A stretch of DNA of 5,043 bases, taken from Robiginitomaculum sp. (lineage in GTDB: Bacteria > Pseudomonadota > Alphaproteobacteria > Caulobacterales > Maricaulaceae). A program made the position numbers and the translations under genes. Below are positions 1 to 5,043 of this stretch, piece after piece; within the stretch, counting starts at the first letter, position 1, and every line of letters starts with the position of its first letter. The notes beneath the pieces were generated by a model, which saw only the letters and a list, made by a program, of their open reading frames with translations, was not told where the DNA came from and made no database searches. The stretch lies in assembly GCA_002733735.2 (NCBI GenBank), contig NVWT02000006.1:93466-98508 (forward strand), read 5' to 3'.

Positions 1-70
1 TTGATATTGTGTTAAATTTTCGCAAGCATTCAAGTTAGTTTACGAAAAATCTTAGTAGCCGCATTAAAGA

Positions 71-1078
71 TTAACCAGCTTTCTTGTCAAACATATCCCA
101 GACACCAGCATCACCATGCCACTGCCCCTTTGTGGCGCCTTTGGAGTATTCGGTTGCTCTGGCCTCAAAGAAATTGGCGTGTTCAACACCGTTTAGTATC
201 TCGGTCAACCACGGGATCGGATGTTCGGATATGCCGTAAACTTTTGGTAATTTCAACTGGCCCAGCCGCCAATCGGCAATATAACGGATATATTGTTTGA
301 TATCATCTGGCTCCATGCCCTCGACACCGCCCATCTCAAACGCCAGATCGATGAACTGATCCTCAAGACCAACCACGGTTTTACAGCAATCGACAATATC
401 ATCAGCAACCGATGCAGTAACACAGCCGGTCTCGGCGGCAAATTCATGATACATCCTGATCATGCCCTCACAATGCAGACTTTCATCACGCACCGACCAT
501 GAAACGATCTGCCCCATGCCCTTCATCTTGTTAAAGCGCGGGAAGTTCATCAACATGGCAAAGCTGGCAAATAATTGTAAACCTTCGGTAAATCCACCAA
601 ACATCGCCAAAGACCTAGCAATGTCCTCATGAGTATCGGTTCCAAATTCGGCCATGTAATTGTGTTTGGCGGCCATGCTTTCATATTCCATGAACGCGCT
701 AAATTCGCTATCCGGCATGCCAATGGTTTCCAATAACAGCGCATAAGCTGCAATATGTACCGTTTCCATATTTGAAAACGCCGCCATCATCATTTTCACC
801 TCGGTCGGCTTAAAGATACGGCAATAATGCTCCATATAATTATTGTTGACCTCAATATCGCCCTGCGTGAAAAATCTGAATATTTGGGTTAGCAAATTGC
901 GCTCTTTGTCGGACAATTTATTTGCCCAATCATTACAGTCTTCACCCAATGGAATTTCTTCTGGGATCCAGTGAACTTGTTGTTGCTTTTGCCAAAAATC
1001 AAACGCCCACGGGTAACGAAAAGGCTTATAACCAACAGAAGGGGTTAGTAATCCGGGGGTATCTAGTTTCAATTTCAT
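71..1078 (-). CDS. nrdB: Class Ia ribonucleoside-diphosphate reductase, beta (small) subunit
   Basis: NrdB carries the diferric-tyrosyl radical cofactor. With NrdA it reduces ribonucleoside diphosphates to deoxyribonucleotides in the cytoplasm under aerobic conditions. The 335-residue product is a full-length member. All metal ligands and the radical residue can be placed by family pattern: D74 (TQGDIEV), E105 and H108 with radical Y112 (METVHIAAY, the ExxHxxxY pattern), E165 (FTEGLQLFASF), and E199 and H202 (RDESLH). The C-terminal tail, ending in a VWDMFD segment, is where the family docks onto NrdA. The ATG at 1078 is preceded by AAGAGA (complement of 1085-1090), seven bases upstream, which supports this start. 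No nrdA precedes it, so it is probably transcribed from its own promoter; nrdA must lie to the left or elsewhere. The retained tyrosine argues against a Mn/Fe class Ic enzyme. Identity is very secure. Confidence 0.96.
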   Translation of the reverse strand: MKLKLDTPGLLTPSVGYKPFRYPWAFDFWQKQQQVHWIPEEIPLGEDCNDWANKLSDKERNLLTQIFRFFTQGDIEVNNNYMEHYCRIFKPTEVKMMMAAFSNMETVHIAAYALLLETIGMPDSEFSAFMEYESMAAKHNYMAEFGTDTHEDIARSLAMFGGFTEGLQLFASFAMLMNFPRFNKMKGMGQIVSWSVRDESLHCEGMIRMYHEFAAETGCVTASVADDIVDCCKTVVGLEDQFIDLAFEMGGVEGMEPDDIKQYIRYIADWRLGQLKLPKVYGISEHPIPWLTEILNGVEHANFFEARATEYSKGATKGQWHGDAGVWDMFDKKAG

Positions 1079-1117
1079 AACATATCTCTTGGCATGGGAA
1101 TCAATTTATCAAATTTG

Positions 1118-1165
1118 CATCTACATGATGTGCTAGATTGAGCCGCAAACCACAAGCCCTTGTGT
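1118..1165 (-). promoter_or_regulatory. Candidate tandem NrdR boxes upstream of nrdB
   Basis: NrdR represses ribonucleotide reductase genes by binding two roughly 16-bp palindromes about 31-32 bp apart centre to centre (consensus near ACACWATATMTWGTGT). On the minus strand the distal site, complement of 1150-1165, reads ACACAAGGGCTTGTGG and matches about 12 of 16 positions. It contains the perfect palindrome CACAAG-CC-CTTGTG at 1151-1164. The proximal site, complement of 1118-1133, reads GCACATCATGTAGATG and is much weaker, although it includes ACAT-G-ATGT. The centres are 32 bp apart. Spacing and position, about 40-90 bases before the nrdB ATG, fit the known arrangement. Against it, the usual AT-rich core is replaced by GGGC in the distal site. 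Confidence 0.38.
1120..1148 (-). promoter_or_regulatory. Possible nrdB promoter (-35/-10)
   Basis: On the minus strand TTGCGG (complement of 1143-1148) is followed after 17 bases by TGTAGA (complement of 1120-1125). This gives weak sigma70-like -35 and -10 hexamers with ideal spacing, about 40 bases upstream of the nrdB start. The proximal candidate NrdR box covers the -10 and the distal one abuts the -35, a geometry that would allow repression. The hexamers are poor matches, so this is a suggestion only. Confidence 0.22.
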
Positions 1166-1490
1166 TGAAGCATTTACCAGAAAACTGGCATTTCAACTTA
1201 CAATGCACCTGCACTTTCTTTGATTACCTGTTGTTTTATAACCAAAGTTAGCATTAAAAAACTCATTACTTATTTTTTATAACTTTTCCCAGTGGATAAA
1301 CCTTAAAAAACCTCACCACTAAACAATATTGGTTTTACGGATCACTAAAGCAATGCTTTAGAAAAACCCATTTTTCATTGGACTTATCGCGTATTCACCA
1401 TGTCAAACAGCCGCAAAGTGGCGCGTACGAGCCATCTGCACCACCATTATAACAAGCGGGTGTAAGGCGGGCATGGTTGAAACTTATCCC
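1166..1490. other. Non-coding AT-rich spacer upstream of nrdB
   Basis: No convincing gene lies in this stretch on either strand. It begins with a small hairpin, CCAG-AAAA-CTGG at 1177-1188. It continues through an AT-rich tract at about 1240-1330, rich in A and T runs, and becomes more GC-rich after about 1380. The only small reading frame of note is 21 codons (1400-1465) and has no ribosome binding site. A short palindrome inside it is listed separately. I see no riboswitch, tRNA or other RNA gene that I recognise. Confidence 0.6.
1331..1368. repeat. Nested palindrome, possible hairpin
   Basis: A perfect 17-base palindrome, CTAAAGCA-A-TGCTTTAG, occupies 1345-1361. It sits inside a second pair of complementary arms, GGTTTT at 1331-1336 and AAAACC at 1363-1368. 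The inner stem is AT-rich and the sequence after it (AAAAACCCATTTTT) is not a clean T run, so it is a poor intrinsic terminator in either direction. It could be a regulator-binding site or an RNA hairpin; the sequence does not decide. Confidence 0.4.
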
Positions 1491-1492
1491 CG

Positions 1493-1504
1493 ACCTTTAA
1501 AGGT
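1493..1504. repeat. Perfect 12-bp palindrome ACCTTTAAAGGT
   Basis: ACCTTTAAAGGT is self-complementary with no spacer and lies at the left edge of the repeated-word block that follows. A palindrome of this size suits a dimeric DNA-binding protein, but no cognate regulator is encoded in the window and the site could be fortuitous. Confidence 0.35.
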
Positions 1505-1507
1505 GAC

Positions 1508-1638
1508 TAAGGGTCAATGAGTGCTAATTCTTTGCCAATTAACCCTTAAGTTATGGGCAGTCTTTGCCAATGATTGCTAATTAAGGGTTACTCAGTAGTG
1601 CAAGCTATACCCTTATTCACCCTTGGCTTTGACCCTTA
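1508..1638. repeat. Cluster of short interspersed repeats (ACCCTTA, TCTTTGCCAAT, TGCTAATT)
   Basis: The word ACCCTTA or its complement occurs at 1508-1514 (minus), 1542-1548 (plus), 1582-1588 (minus), 1609-1615 (plus) and 1632-1638 (plus), with a shortened ACCCTT at 1619-1624. Two copies form longer inverted arms, TAACCCTTAA at 1540-1549 and TTAAGGGTTA at 1581-1590. TCTTTGCCAAT is repeated directly at 1529-1539 and 1561-1571, exactly 32 bp apart. TGCTAATT is repeated at 1522-1529 and 1575-1582, and TGAGT (1518-1522) faces ACTCA (1590-1594). The block is non-coding. It may be an operator array, a structured RNA, or the remains of a duplicated unit. Confidence 0.55.
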
Positions 1639-1641
1639 TCC

Positions 1642-1698
1642 CCCCCTCCGCCGGCTTCGCCAACACCTCCCCCGTGAAAAACAGGGGAGGACAAAAAC
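1642..1698 (-). repeat. Dispersed hairpin repeat, family A, copy 1
   Basis: Read on the minus strand, this copy begins TTTTTGTCCTCC and forms a C-rich/G-rich stem (CCTCCCC ... GGGGGAGG). It continues GTG, then the small hairpin TTGGC-GAA-GCCGG (complement of 1651-1663), and ends in CGGAGGGGG. The same order of parts recurs in the opposite orientation at 1883-1937. Elements of this look (CCTCCC...GGGGGAGGTG..GCGAAGC..CGGAGGGGG) are common dispersed intergenic repeats in alphaproteobacterial genomes. The role is unknown; transcript-end structure or a REP-like mobile repeat is plausible. Confidence 0.6.
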
Positions 1699-1758
1699 TC
1701 TGGCTCCGCGAGCGGTAGGAGAAAATATTCTTTTGTCCGCGGTAAAATAGCAAAACTT

Positions 1759-1791
1759 CGTCATACCGGCGAATGCCGGTATCCAGCCTTG
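1759..1791 (+). repeat. Dispersed palindromic repeat, family B, copy 1
   Basis: The unit starts CGTCAT and ends ATCCAGCCTTG, with the perfect stem ATACCGGC (1763-1770), loop GAAT and GCCGGTAT (1775-1782). A nearly identical copy lies inverted at 1984-2017. It differs only in one stem-flank base and in the loop. CGTCATnCCGGn...nCCGGnATCCAG elements are widespread REP-like intergenic repeats in proteobacteria. Confidence 0.65.
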
Positions 1792-1819
1792 CGATTGATC
1801 CAGAGGTAAATGGTGAAAA

Positions 1820-1850
1820 CTGGATCACCCGAATAAATCGTGTGATGACG
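1820..1850 (-). repeat. Dispersed palindromic repeat, family B, diverged copy 2
   Basis: CTGGATC at the left and GATGACG at the right are the expected ends of a minus-oriented family B unit. Between them ATCACCCGA (1824-1832) and TCGTGTGAT (1838-1846) form a nine-pair stem with one mismatch around the loop ATAAA. The core differs from copies 1 and 3 while the palindromic design is kept. TGATCCAG at 1796-1803 is the exact complement of CTGGATCA at 1820-1827, so copies 1 and 2 may form a paired, BIME-like unit. Confidence 0.5.
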
Positions 1851-1882
1851 GTGTATGGGCAAGTCACGCATTGCTCTTAATG

Positions 1883-1937
1883 ATTTTTGTCCTCCACCTT
1901 TATGGGGGAGGTGAACGCGAAGCGTTCGGAGGGGGTG
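1883..1937 (+). repeat. Dispersed hairpin repeat, family A, copy 2
   Basis: This copy starts TTTTTGTCCTCC and makes a stem from CCTCCACC and GGGGGAGG (1891-1911). It is followed by a perfect six-pair hairpin, GAACGC-GAA-GCGTTC (1913-1927), and then CGGAGGGGG. Compared with copy 1 (1642-1698) the arms of the second hairpin have different bases but still pair, while the GAA loop is unchanged. This suggests that structure is conserved rather than sequence. Confidence 0.6.
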
Positions 1938-1983
1938 CAAAAACCGATTGGTGATTTCTCACCGCTCATCTTTGCAAGAAGTA

Positions 1984-2017
1984 CAAGGCTGGATACCGGC
2001 TCAAGGCCGGCATGACG
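1984..2017 (-). repeat. Dispersed palindromic repeat, family B, copy 3
   Basis: This is the inverted near-copy of 1759-1791. CAAGGCTGGAT leads into the stem ATACCGGC (1993-2000), loop TCAAG and GCCGGCAT (2006-2013), then GACG. It lies about 70 bases before the start of the following gene and could influence its transcription or mark the edge of an inserted segment. Confidence 0.65.
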
Positions 2018-2089
2018 ACCAGTTCTTACGTCCAAACCCCGTCCAGTAATTTATGTGGTTACGCTTATTGAATCGAGTTATAAGGTGTC

Positions 2090-3901
2090 ATGAACTCATC
2101 AAAGAAGATTTCATTTCCTGCCGCTGACGAAATAACGGCGGCAATTGATGCAAGCGGGCAAAAGGGCTGTAGAGACCTATCAAATATATTTGTCGACAAA
2201 GCAGGACGCGCAACAGACAATGAGTGGAAGCTCCTACAGCAAGTTTTTAATTTTCATTTCAAATCATCCAACGTCATGCAACCGTTTGCTCCGATAGCCG
2301 TGATGACAGATGGGACACGCAGCATGATACCGGATGACTTGACCAACACGCAGTTAGATGAGCTTCAAGGAACTTTGGACGGCGTAACTGATCCAGAGTA
2401 CCGGGCGCGTGTTGGTGATGTTCTGTGGTTAAGGCGCAAGGACGCAAAAGCTGCGCGCATAGCTGTAAAAGCATACCTTGAAGCCGGTAAGCTGGTTGAG
2501 CATCCAAAGAACTGGACTACATCCATGGAGCGGTATGAACGTGCCTTACGATTGGCCGGTCAGATCGAACCAAAGGGTAATTTACCCAAAACAATACTCG
2601 CACATTTGGAAAGCCGGGTGTTGCATTATGATGGCAAAGACCCTCTTTATTTCACTTGCAAAGCATTGCGTTTGTTGGCTGAGTTTCGCTATGGAGGTTT
2701 TTCAACGCTTGCGAAGATAGCAGGACATGCTGCTGGTGAGTCCCGTTCGGATAAGGATTTTCGTCGGGCGAGAAGCTATTTTGAAGTTCAAGCAAAGCAT
2801 TTGAAGTTAGCGGGGGAAGCAGCTGCGGCAGAAGCTGCGCGTGTTACTTCCGCTCGCACATTCGTAGAAGAAGCAGAAAACCGTGAAGCCAACAATGAGT
2901 TTATGGCCGCGCATTCGTTTTGGGGTAATGCCATATCCGCTTTTCGCTATAGGCCATCACTTCGAAAGGAAATTCCAGAGCTTCAAAGACGATATTCAAT
3001 TGCCGGTGGAAAACTTGGCAGTGAAATGAGAACAGTTAGCAGTGATGGGATTGATATTACCAAATTCGTCGAAGAAAGCCGCGCTAGCGTTGCTGAACTA
3101 CCTTGGGAAGATGCATTTTTCACACTTGCGTCATTCATACCTTTAATTGACCCAAAAGAACTTCGCGAGACAACAGAAAAAGAATTATCTGAGCCTTCAA
3201 TTCACACGGCAATGGCTGCAAGCATTTACGATGCGTCCGGAAGGAAAATCGGAGTTCGACCATCTGCATTAACAGACGACCCGGCGCAAAAAGAAAAAGC
3301 CATTTCCGGGTTCATGGAGCAAAATGCCGGTTACCAACGGCACATGATGATCCACGCTCATATTGCCCCGGCAATCAGACAAATTATCGAAGACCATGAA
3401 GTCGAGCAAGCTACGTTTTCTTCTGTTTTGGATGATAGCGCTTTGATACCTAAAGAAAGGCGGGAATTATTCTATCAGGCTTTTGAGGTCGGTTTTCGTT
3501 TGGATTTCTCAACTGCTCTGCATTTACTTATCCCGCAAGTCGAAAATGCCTTACGATACGTACTTCAACAAAACGGCATATCGCCGGTGAATGTTGATAA
3601 TGATGGGGTGGAAGAGGTTTGGGGAATGAAGCGGGTTTTGAGCCATGCTAAAACTCTGGAAATTTTTGGCGATAGTCTTGTGTTCGAACTTAAATCGCTC
3701 CTCGTTGCGAGATTAGGCCCAAACTTAAGAAACCTATTTGCCCATGGTGCTTTATCGCCAAATGGATTTAGCGGCGAAAATGCAATTTACCTCTGGTGGG
3801 TGATCTTACAGTTAGCTGCATATCGAACATCAGGAATGCATGCATACATGGAGCGACGACAAGCTGAAAACGGCCACGATCAAGATAAAGACAAGAAATA
3901 G
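2090..3901 (+). CDS. DUF4209-type protein with HEPN-like RNxxxHG motif, putative RNase
   Basis: The 603-residue product is a soluble, mostly helical protein with no signal peptide or membrane segment. Residues about 105-165 (DVLWLRRKD at 110-118, then ARIAVKAYLEAG and MERYERALRLAG) match the helical N-terminal region usual in DUF4209 proteins. Residues about 230-310 are further alanine- and charge-rich helices. The C-terminal domain, about 458-560, has VENALRY (484-490) and the hallmark RNLFAHG, with R547, N548, H552 and G553. DUF4209 is defined by RNxxxHG, which fits the R-(x4-6)-H signature of HEPN ribonucleases; the eukaryotic protein ERMARD carries the same domain. The tail is short and highly charged. 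The start is supported by AAGGTG at 2082-2087. It has no codirectional neighbour, hence no obvious antitoxin or partner. Domain assignment is strong. RNase activity and any role in defence or stress are inference; a non-catalytic HEPN scaffold is the main alternative. Confidence 0.85.
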   Translation: MNSSKKISFPAADEITAAIDASGQKGCRDLSNIFVDKAGRATDNEWKLLQQVFNFHFKSSNVMQPFAPIAVMTDGTRSMIPDDLTNTQLDELQGTLDGVTDPEYRARVGDVLWLRRKDAKAARIAVKAYLEAGKLVEHPKNWTTSMERYERALRLAGQIEPKGNLPKTILAHLESRVLHYDGKDPLYFTCKALRLLAEFRYGGFSTLAKIAGHAAGESRSDKDFRRARSYFEVQAKHLKLAGEAAAAEAARVTSARTFVEEAENREANNEFMAAHSFWGNAISAFRYRPSLRKEIPELQRRYSIAGGKLGSEMRTVSSDGIDITKFVEESRASVAELPWEDAFFTLASFIPLIDPKELRETTEKELSEPSIHTAMAASIYDASGRKIGVRPSALTDDPAQKEKAISGFMEQNAGYQRHMMIHAHIAPAIRQIIEDHEVEQATFSSVLDDSALIPKERRELFYQAFEVGFRLDFSTALHLLIPQVENALRYVLQQNGISPVNVDNDGVEEVWGMKRVLSHAKTLEIFGDSLVFELKSLLVARLGPNLRNLFAHGALSPNGFSGENAIYLWWVILQLAAYRTSGMHAYMERRQAENGHDQDKDKK

Positions 3902-3993
3902 ATTGGCTGCTGCGGGTTGCCCACAATTAAACCAGCAACGCACCCAATTCCTCCCAAACTAAATACACCACTTGAACTAGATAAGTGACAACT

Positions 3994-4010
3994 AAAAGGC
4001 AGGTTTTGCC
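3994..4010 (-). terminator. Weak terminator-like hairpin after the allantoicase gene
   Basis: On the minus strand, GGCA (complement of 4007-4010) and TGCC (complement of 3998-4001) pair around a five-base loop and are followed by TTTT (complement of 3994-3997). This lies about 15 bases past the allantoicase stop. The stem has only four pairs, so it may not act alone. The 124-base convergent spacer (3902-4025) holds nothing else convincing, and no clear terminator is seen for the plus-strand gene. Confidence 0.3.
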
Positions 4011-4025
4011 AGAACTTAAACTTCC

Positions 4026-5009
4026 TCAAACAATATGTCCCAATAATCGTAAGCGGCTGACCCCGCCATCGGGAATGATGTTCAGGCGTACATGTGAGAT
4101 CGGAATTTTTTTATCCAACTTAAAGTGATGTTCGCTATCGGCGGCGCATTTTTGTTGCTCTATCAGGATCGGCCAGTTTACCGCCTGTTGCAAAATTTCC
4201 TCATCGCTCAAGTCCTTGCAAAGTGCGCCTTGCAAGTAAAACCTATCGGGGTAATTGCCTTTGAAATGTTTGGTATCTAGCAATATTTCCTCGATCACAC
4301 CGGGGTGCGCCAAGGCCAAAACCGCCCAATCATGTCCCGGTTCACGACGACGACGAGTTTCCCAACCATCGCCCATATTGATGCCTTTGCCCGGCGCGAT
4401 CAGGTTTTCCGGCACTCCGAAATGTTGGTTATTGCAACCAAGTGGCCGCCCGCCTAATTCCAATGCCGCCAGATCAATTTGCTTGGTTTTGTCAAAACCT
4501 GACCAGTCGCGATCAATTTTGCCCATCACCCGTAATCTTGCCACCCCGCCATCAGGATAAATATGCAATCGCAAATGAGAAAATGGCGCAGAACTTTTGG
4601 TTTTCAAGACAACTTGACTATCGCCCTGTAACTCGACCTTAGAGATAATGCTTGTCCATTTTTGGTTTTCTGGCGGTATATCACCGACAAACAAACAGGC
4701 TTCGACACTGGCAAAGGGTGGGAAATTTCCGGTAAAATGGCTGGTGTCTATTTCTATTTCCTCAATCAAGCCGGGACTGCCCAGCTTAATAGTACAATGA
4801 TCATGGCCAGCTATGCGCTTGCGCCGGCTTTCCCAACCGTCCATCCATTTGCCATTCTCGTCGTATTTGTCAGGTACAAATACCGGATCTGCTGGCAGGA
4901 TCAATCGTGCTTTATCGGCAAAAAAATCATCAGTTGCATGGACGACTTTTGCCCCAAGGCGCGGTTGCGCTAAATTGATTAGCTTGGAATTTGCTCTCTG
5001 CTGGCTCAT
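4026..5009 (-). CDS. alc: Allantoicase (allantoate amidinohydrolase)
   Basis: Allantoicase (EC 3.5.3.4) hydrolyses allantoate to ureidoglycolate and urea, a late cytoplasmic step in recovering nitrogen from purines. The 327 residues make a full-length enzyme built from two homologous halves. Half 1 (about 57-165) has DGWESRR (57-63), GHD (68-70), DTSHFTGN (88-95), SHLRLHIYPDGG (144-155) and RLRVMG. Half 2 (about 214-326) repeats the order: DGWETRR (214-220), GHD (225-227), DTKHFKGN (245-252), SHVRLNIIPDGG (305-316) and RLRLLG. This duplicated beta-sandwich is the known family architecture. The ATG is preceded by a strong Shine-Dalgarno, GAGGAAA (complement of 5017-5023), seven bases upstream. 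That site lies inside the probable end of an upstream gene, implying translation within an operon. The convergent neighbour on the other strand is unrelated. Identity is very secure. Confidence 0.96.
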   Translation of the reverse strand: MSQQRANSKLINLAQPRLGAKVVHATDDFFADKARLILPADPVFVPDKYDENGKWMDGWESRRKRIAGHDHCTIKLGSPGLIEEIEIDTSHFTGNFPPFASVEACLFVGDIPPENQKWTSIISKVELQGDSQVVLKTKSSAPFSHLRLHIYPDGGVARLRVMGKIDRDWSGFDKTKQIDLAALELGGRPLGCNNQHFGVPENLIAPGKGINMGDGWETRRRREPGHDWAVLALAHPGVIEEILLDTKHFKGNYPDRFYLQGALCKDLSDEEILQQAVNWPILIEQQKCAADSEHHFKLDKKIPISHVRLNIIPDGGVSRLRLLGHIV

Positions 5010-5043
5010 TTATATATTTCCTCGATCCGGAATTTGGCGATTA
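5006..5043 (-). CDS. C-terminal end of upstream gene, possibly OHCU decarboxylase (partial)
   Basis: One minus-strand frame is open from the window edge to a TGA at 5006-5008. That TGA overlaps the allantoicase ATG in the arrangement ATGA. It encodes the tail IAKFRIEEIYK. The pattern of I-A-x-x-R-hydrophobic-x-x-hydrophobic resembles the C-terminus of 2-oxo-4-hydroxy-4-carboxy-5-ureidoimidazoline decarboxylase (UraD), which acts earlier in urate breakdown and is often encoded next to allantoicase. Eleven residues are too few to be sure. Another frame ends NRQIPDRGNI at a TAA a few bases earlier and cannot be excluded. The gene continues beyond the right edge. Confidence 0.42.
   Translation of the reverse strand, partial: IAKFRIEEIYK

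Noticed and set aside
253..753. Open frames of 64-69 codons overlapping nrdB on either strand
   Set aside because: They are shadows of the nrdB reading frame, and the protein motifs of nrdB are intact throughout.
1291..1299. DnaA-box-like site (complement TTATCCACT, 8 of 9 positions)
   Set aside because: One such match is expected by chance in a window of this size. It is isolated and over 200 bases from nrdB, although DnaA control of nrd genes is known in E. coli.
1400..1465. A 21-codon plus-strand frame with a histidine-rich segment (HLHHH), reminiscent of a leader peptide
   Set aside because: There is no ribosome binding site before the ATG, no attenuator hairpins follow, and no histidine biosynthesis gene is downstream.
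1508..1638. CRISPR-like array
   Set aside because: The repeated words are 7-11 bases, in mixed orientation and irregularly spaced, with no cas genes nearby.
1613..1867. An 84-codon minus-strand open frame
   Set aside because: It is read straight through family A and B repeat copies (peptide stretches such as LDTGIRRYDE come from the repeat), has no family resemblance and is best explained as a repeat-derived open frame.
1098..2074. GAATC (CcrM-type GANTC) sites near the starts of nrdB (1098-1102) and the 603-codon gene (2070-2074)
   Set aside because: A five-base motif is too common to support cell-cycle methylation control without conservation data.
3914..3939. GTTGC/GCAAC arms downstream of the 603-codon gene as a terminator
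   Set aside because: The arms have only five pairs with a 14-base loop and no following T run, so they do not support an intrinsic terminator.
4255..4973. Three plus-strand open frames opposite the allantoicase gene
   Set aside because: They lie antisense to a fully convincing gene with conserved motifs and show no family features of their own.

Overview
The window looks like chromosomal DNA of a moderate-GC alphaproteobacterium. This is an inference from three things: the form of the class Ia ribonucleotide reductase small subunit, the type of dispersed palindromic repeats, and a purine-catabolism gene with an overlapping upstream partner. Nothing here fixes the genus. No tRNA, rRNA, CRISPR array, transposase or prophage gene is visible.

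Layout, left to right. (1) 71-1078, minus strand: nrdB, the beta subunit of aerobic ribonucleotide reductase, with all iron ligands and the radical tyrosine present. Just upstream (1118-1165) are two imperfect palindromes 32 bp apart that fit a tandem NrdR operator over a weak promoter. (2) 1079-2089: about 1 kb with no convincing gene, between the divergently transcribed nrdB and the 603-codon gene. It holds an AT-rich spacer with isolated palindromes (1166-1490), a block of short repeated words centred on ACCCTTA (1508-1638), and an island of two families of hairpin repeats (1642-2017). (3) 2090-3901, plus strand: a solitary 603-residue DUF4209-type protein with an RNxxxHG motif, the HEPN ribonuclease-type signature. 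(4) 3902-4025: a short convergent spacer with one weak terminator-like hairpin. (5) 4026-5009, minus strand: allantoicase, made of two homologous half-domains. Its start codon appears to overlap, as ATGA, the stop codon of an upstream gene that runs off the right edge. The last residues of that gene look like the end of a ureidoimidazoline (OHCU) decarboxylase.

nrdB and the allantoin-degradation genes are ordinary metabolism: dNTP supply and nitrogen recovery from purines. The 603-residue HEPN-like gene is functionally unrelated to both. It sits alone beside a repeat-rich stretch and is the best candidate for an accessory, possibly RNA-cleaving or defence-related, element. That role is inferred from its motif and isolation; nothing in the window demonstrates it.
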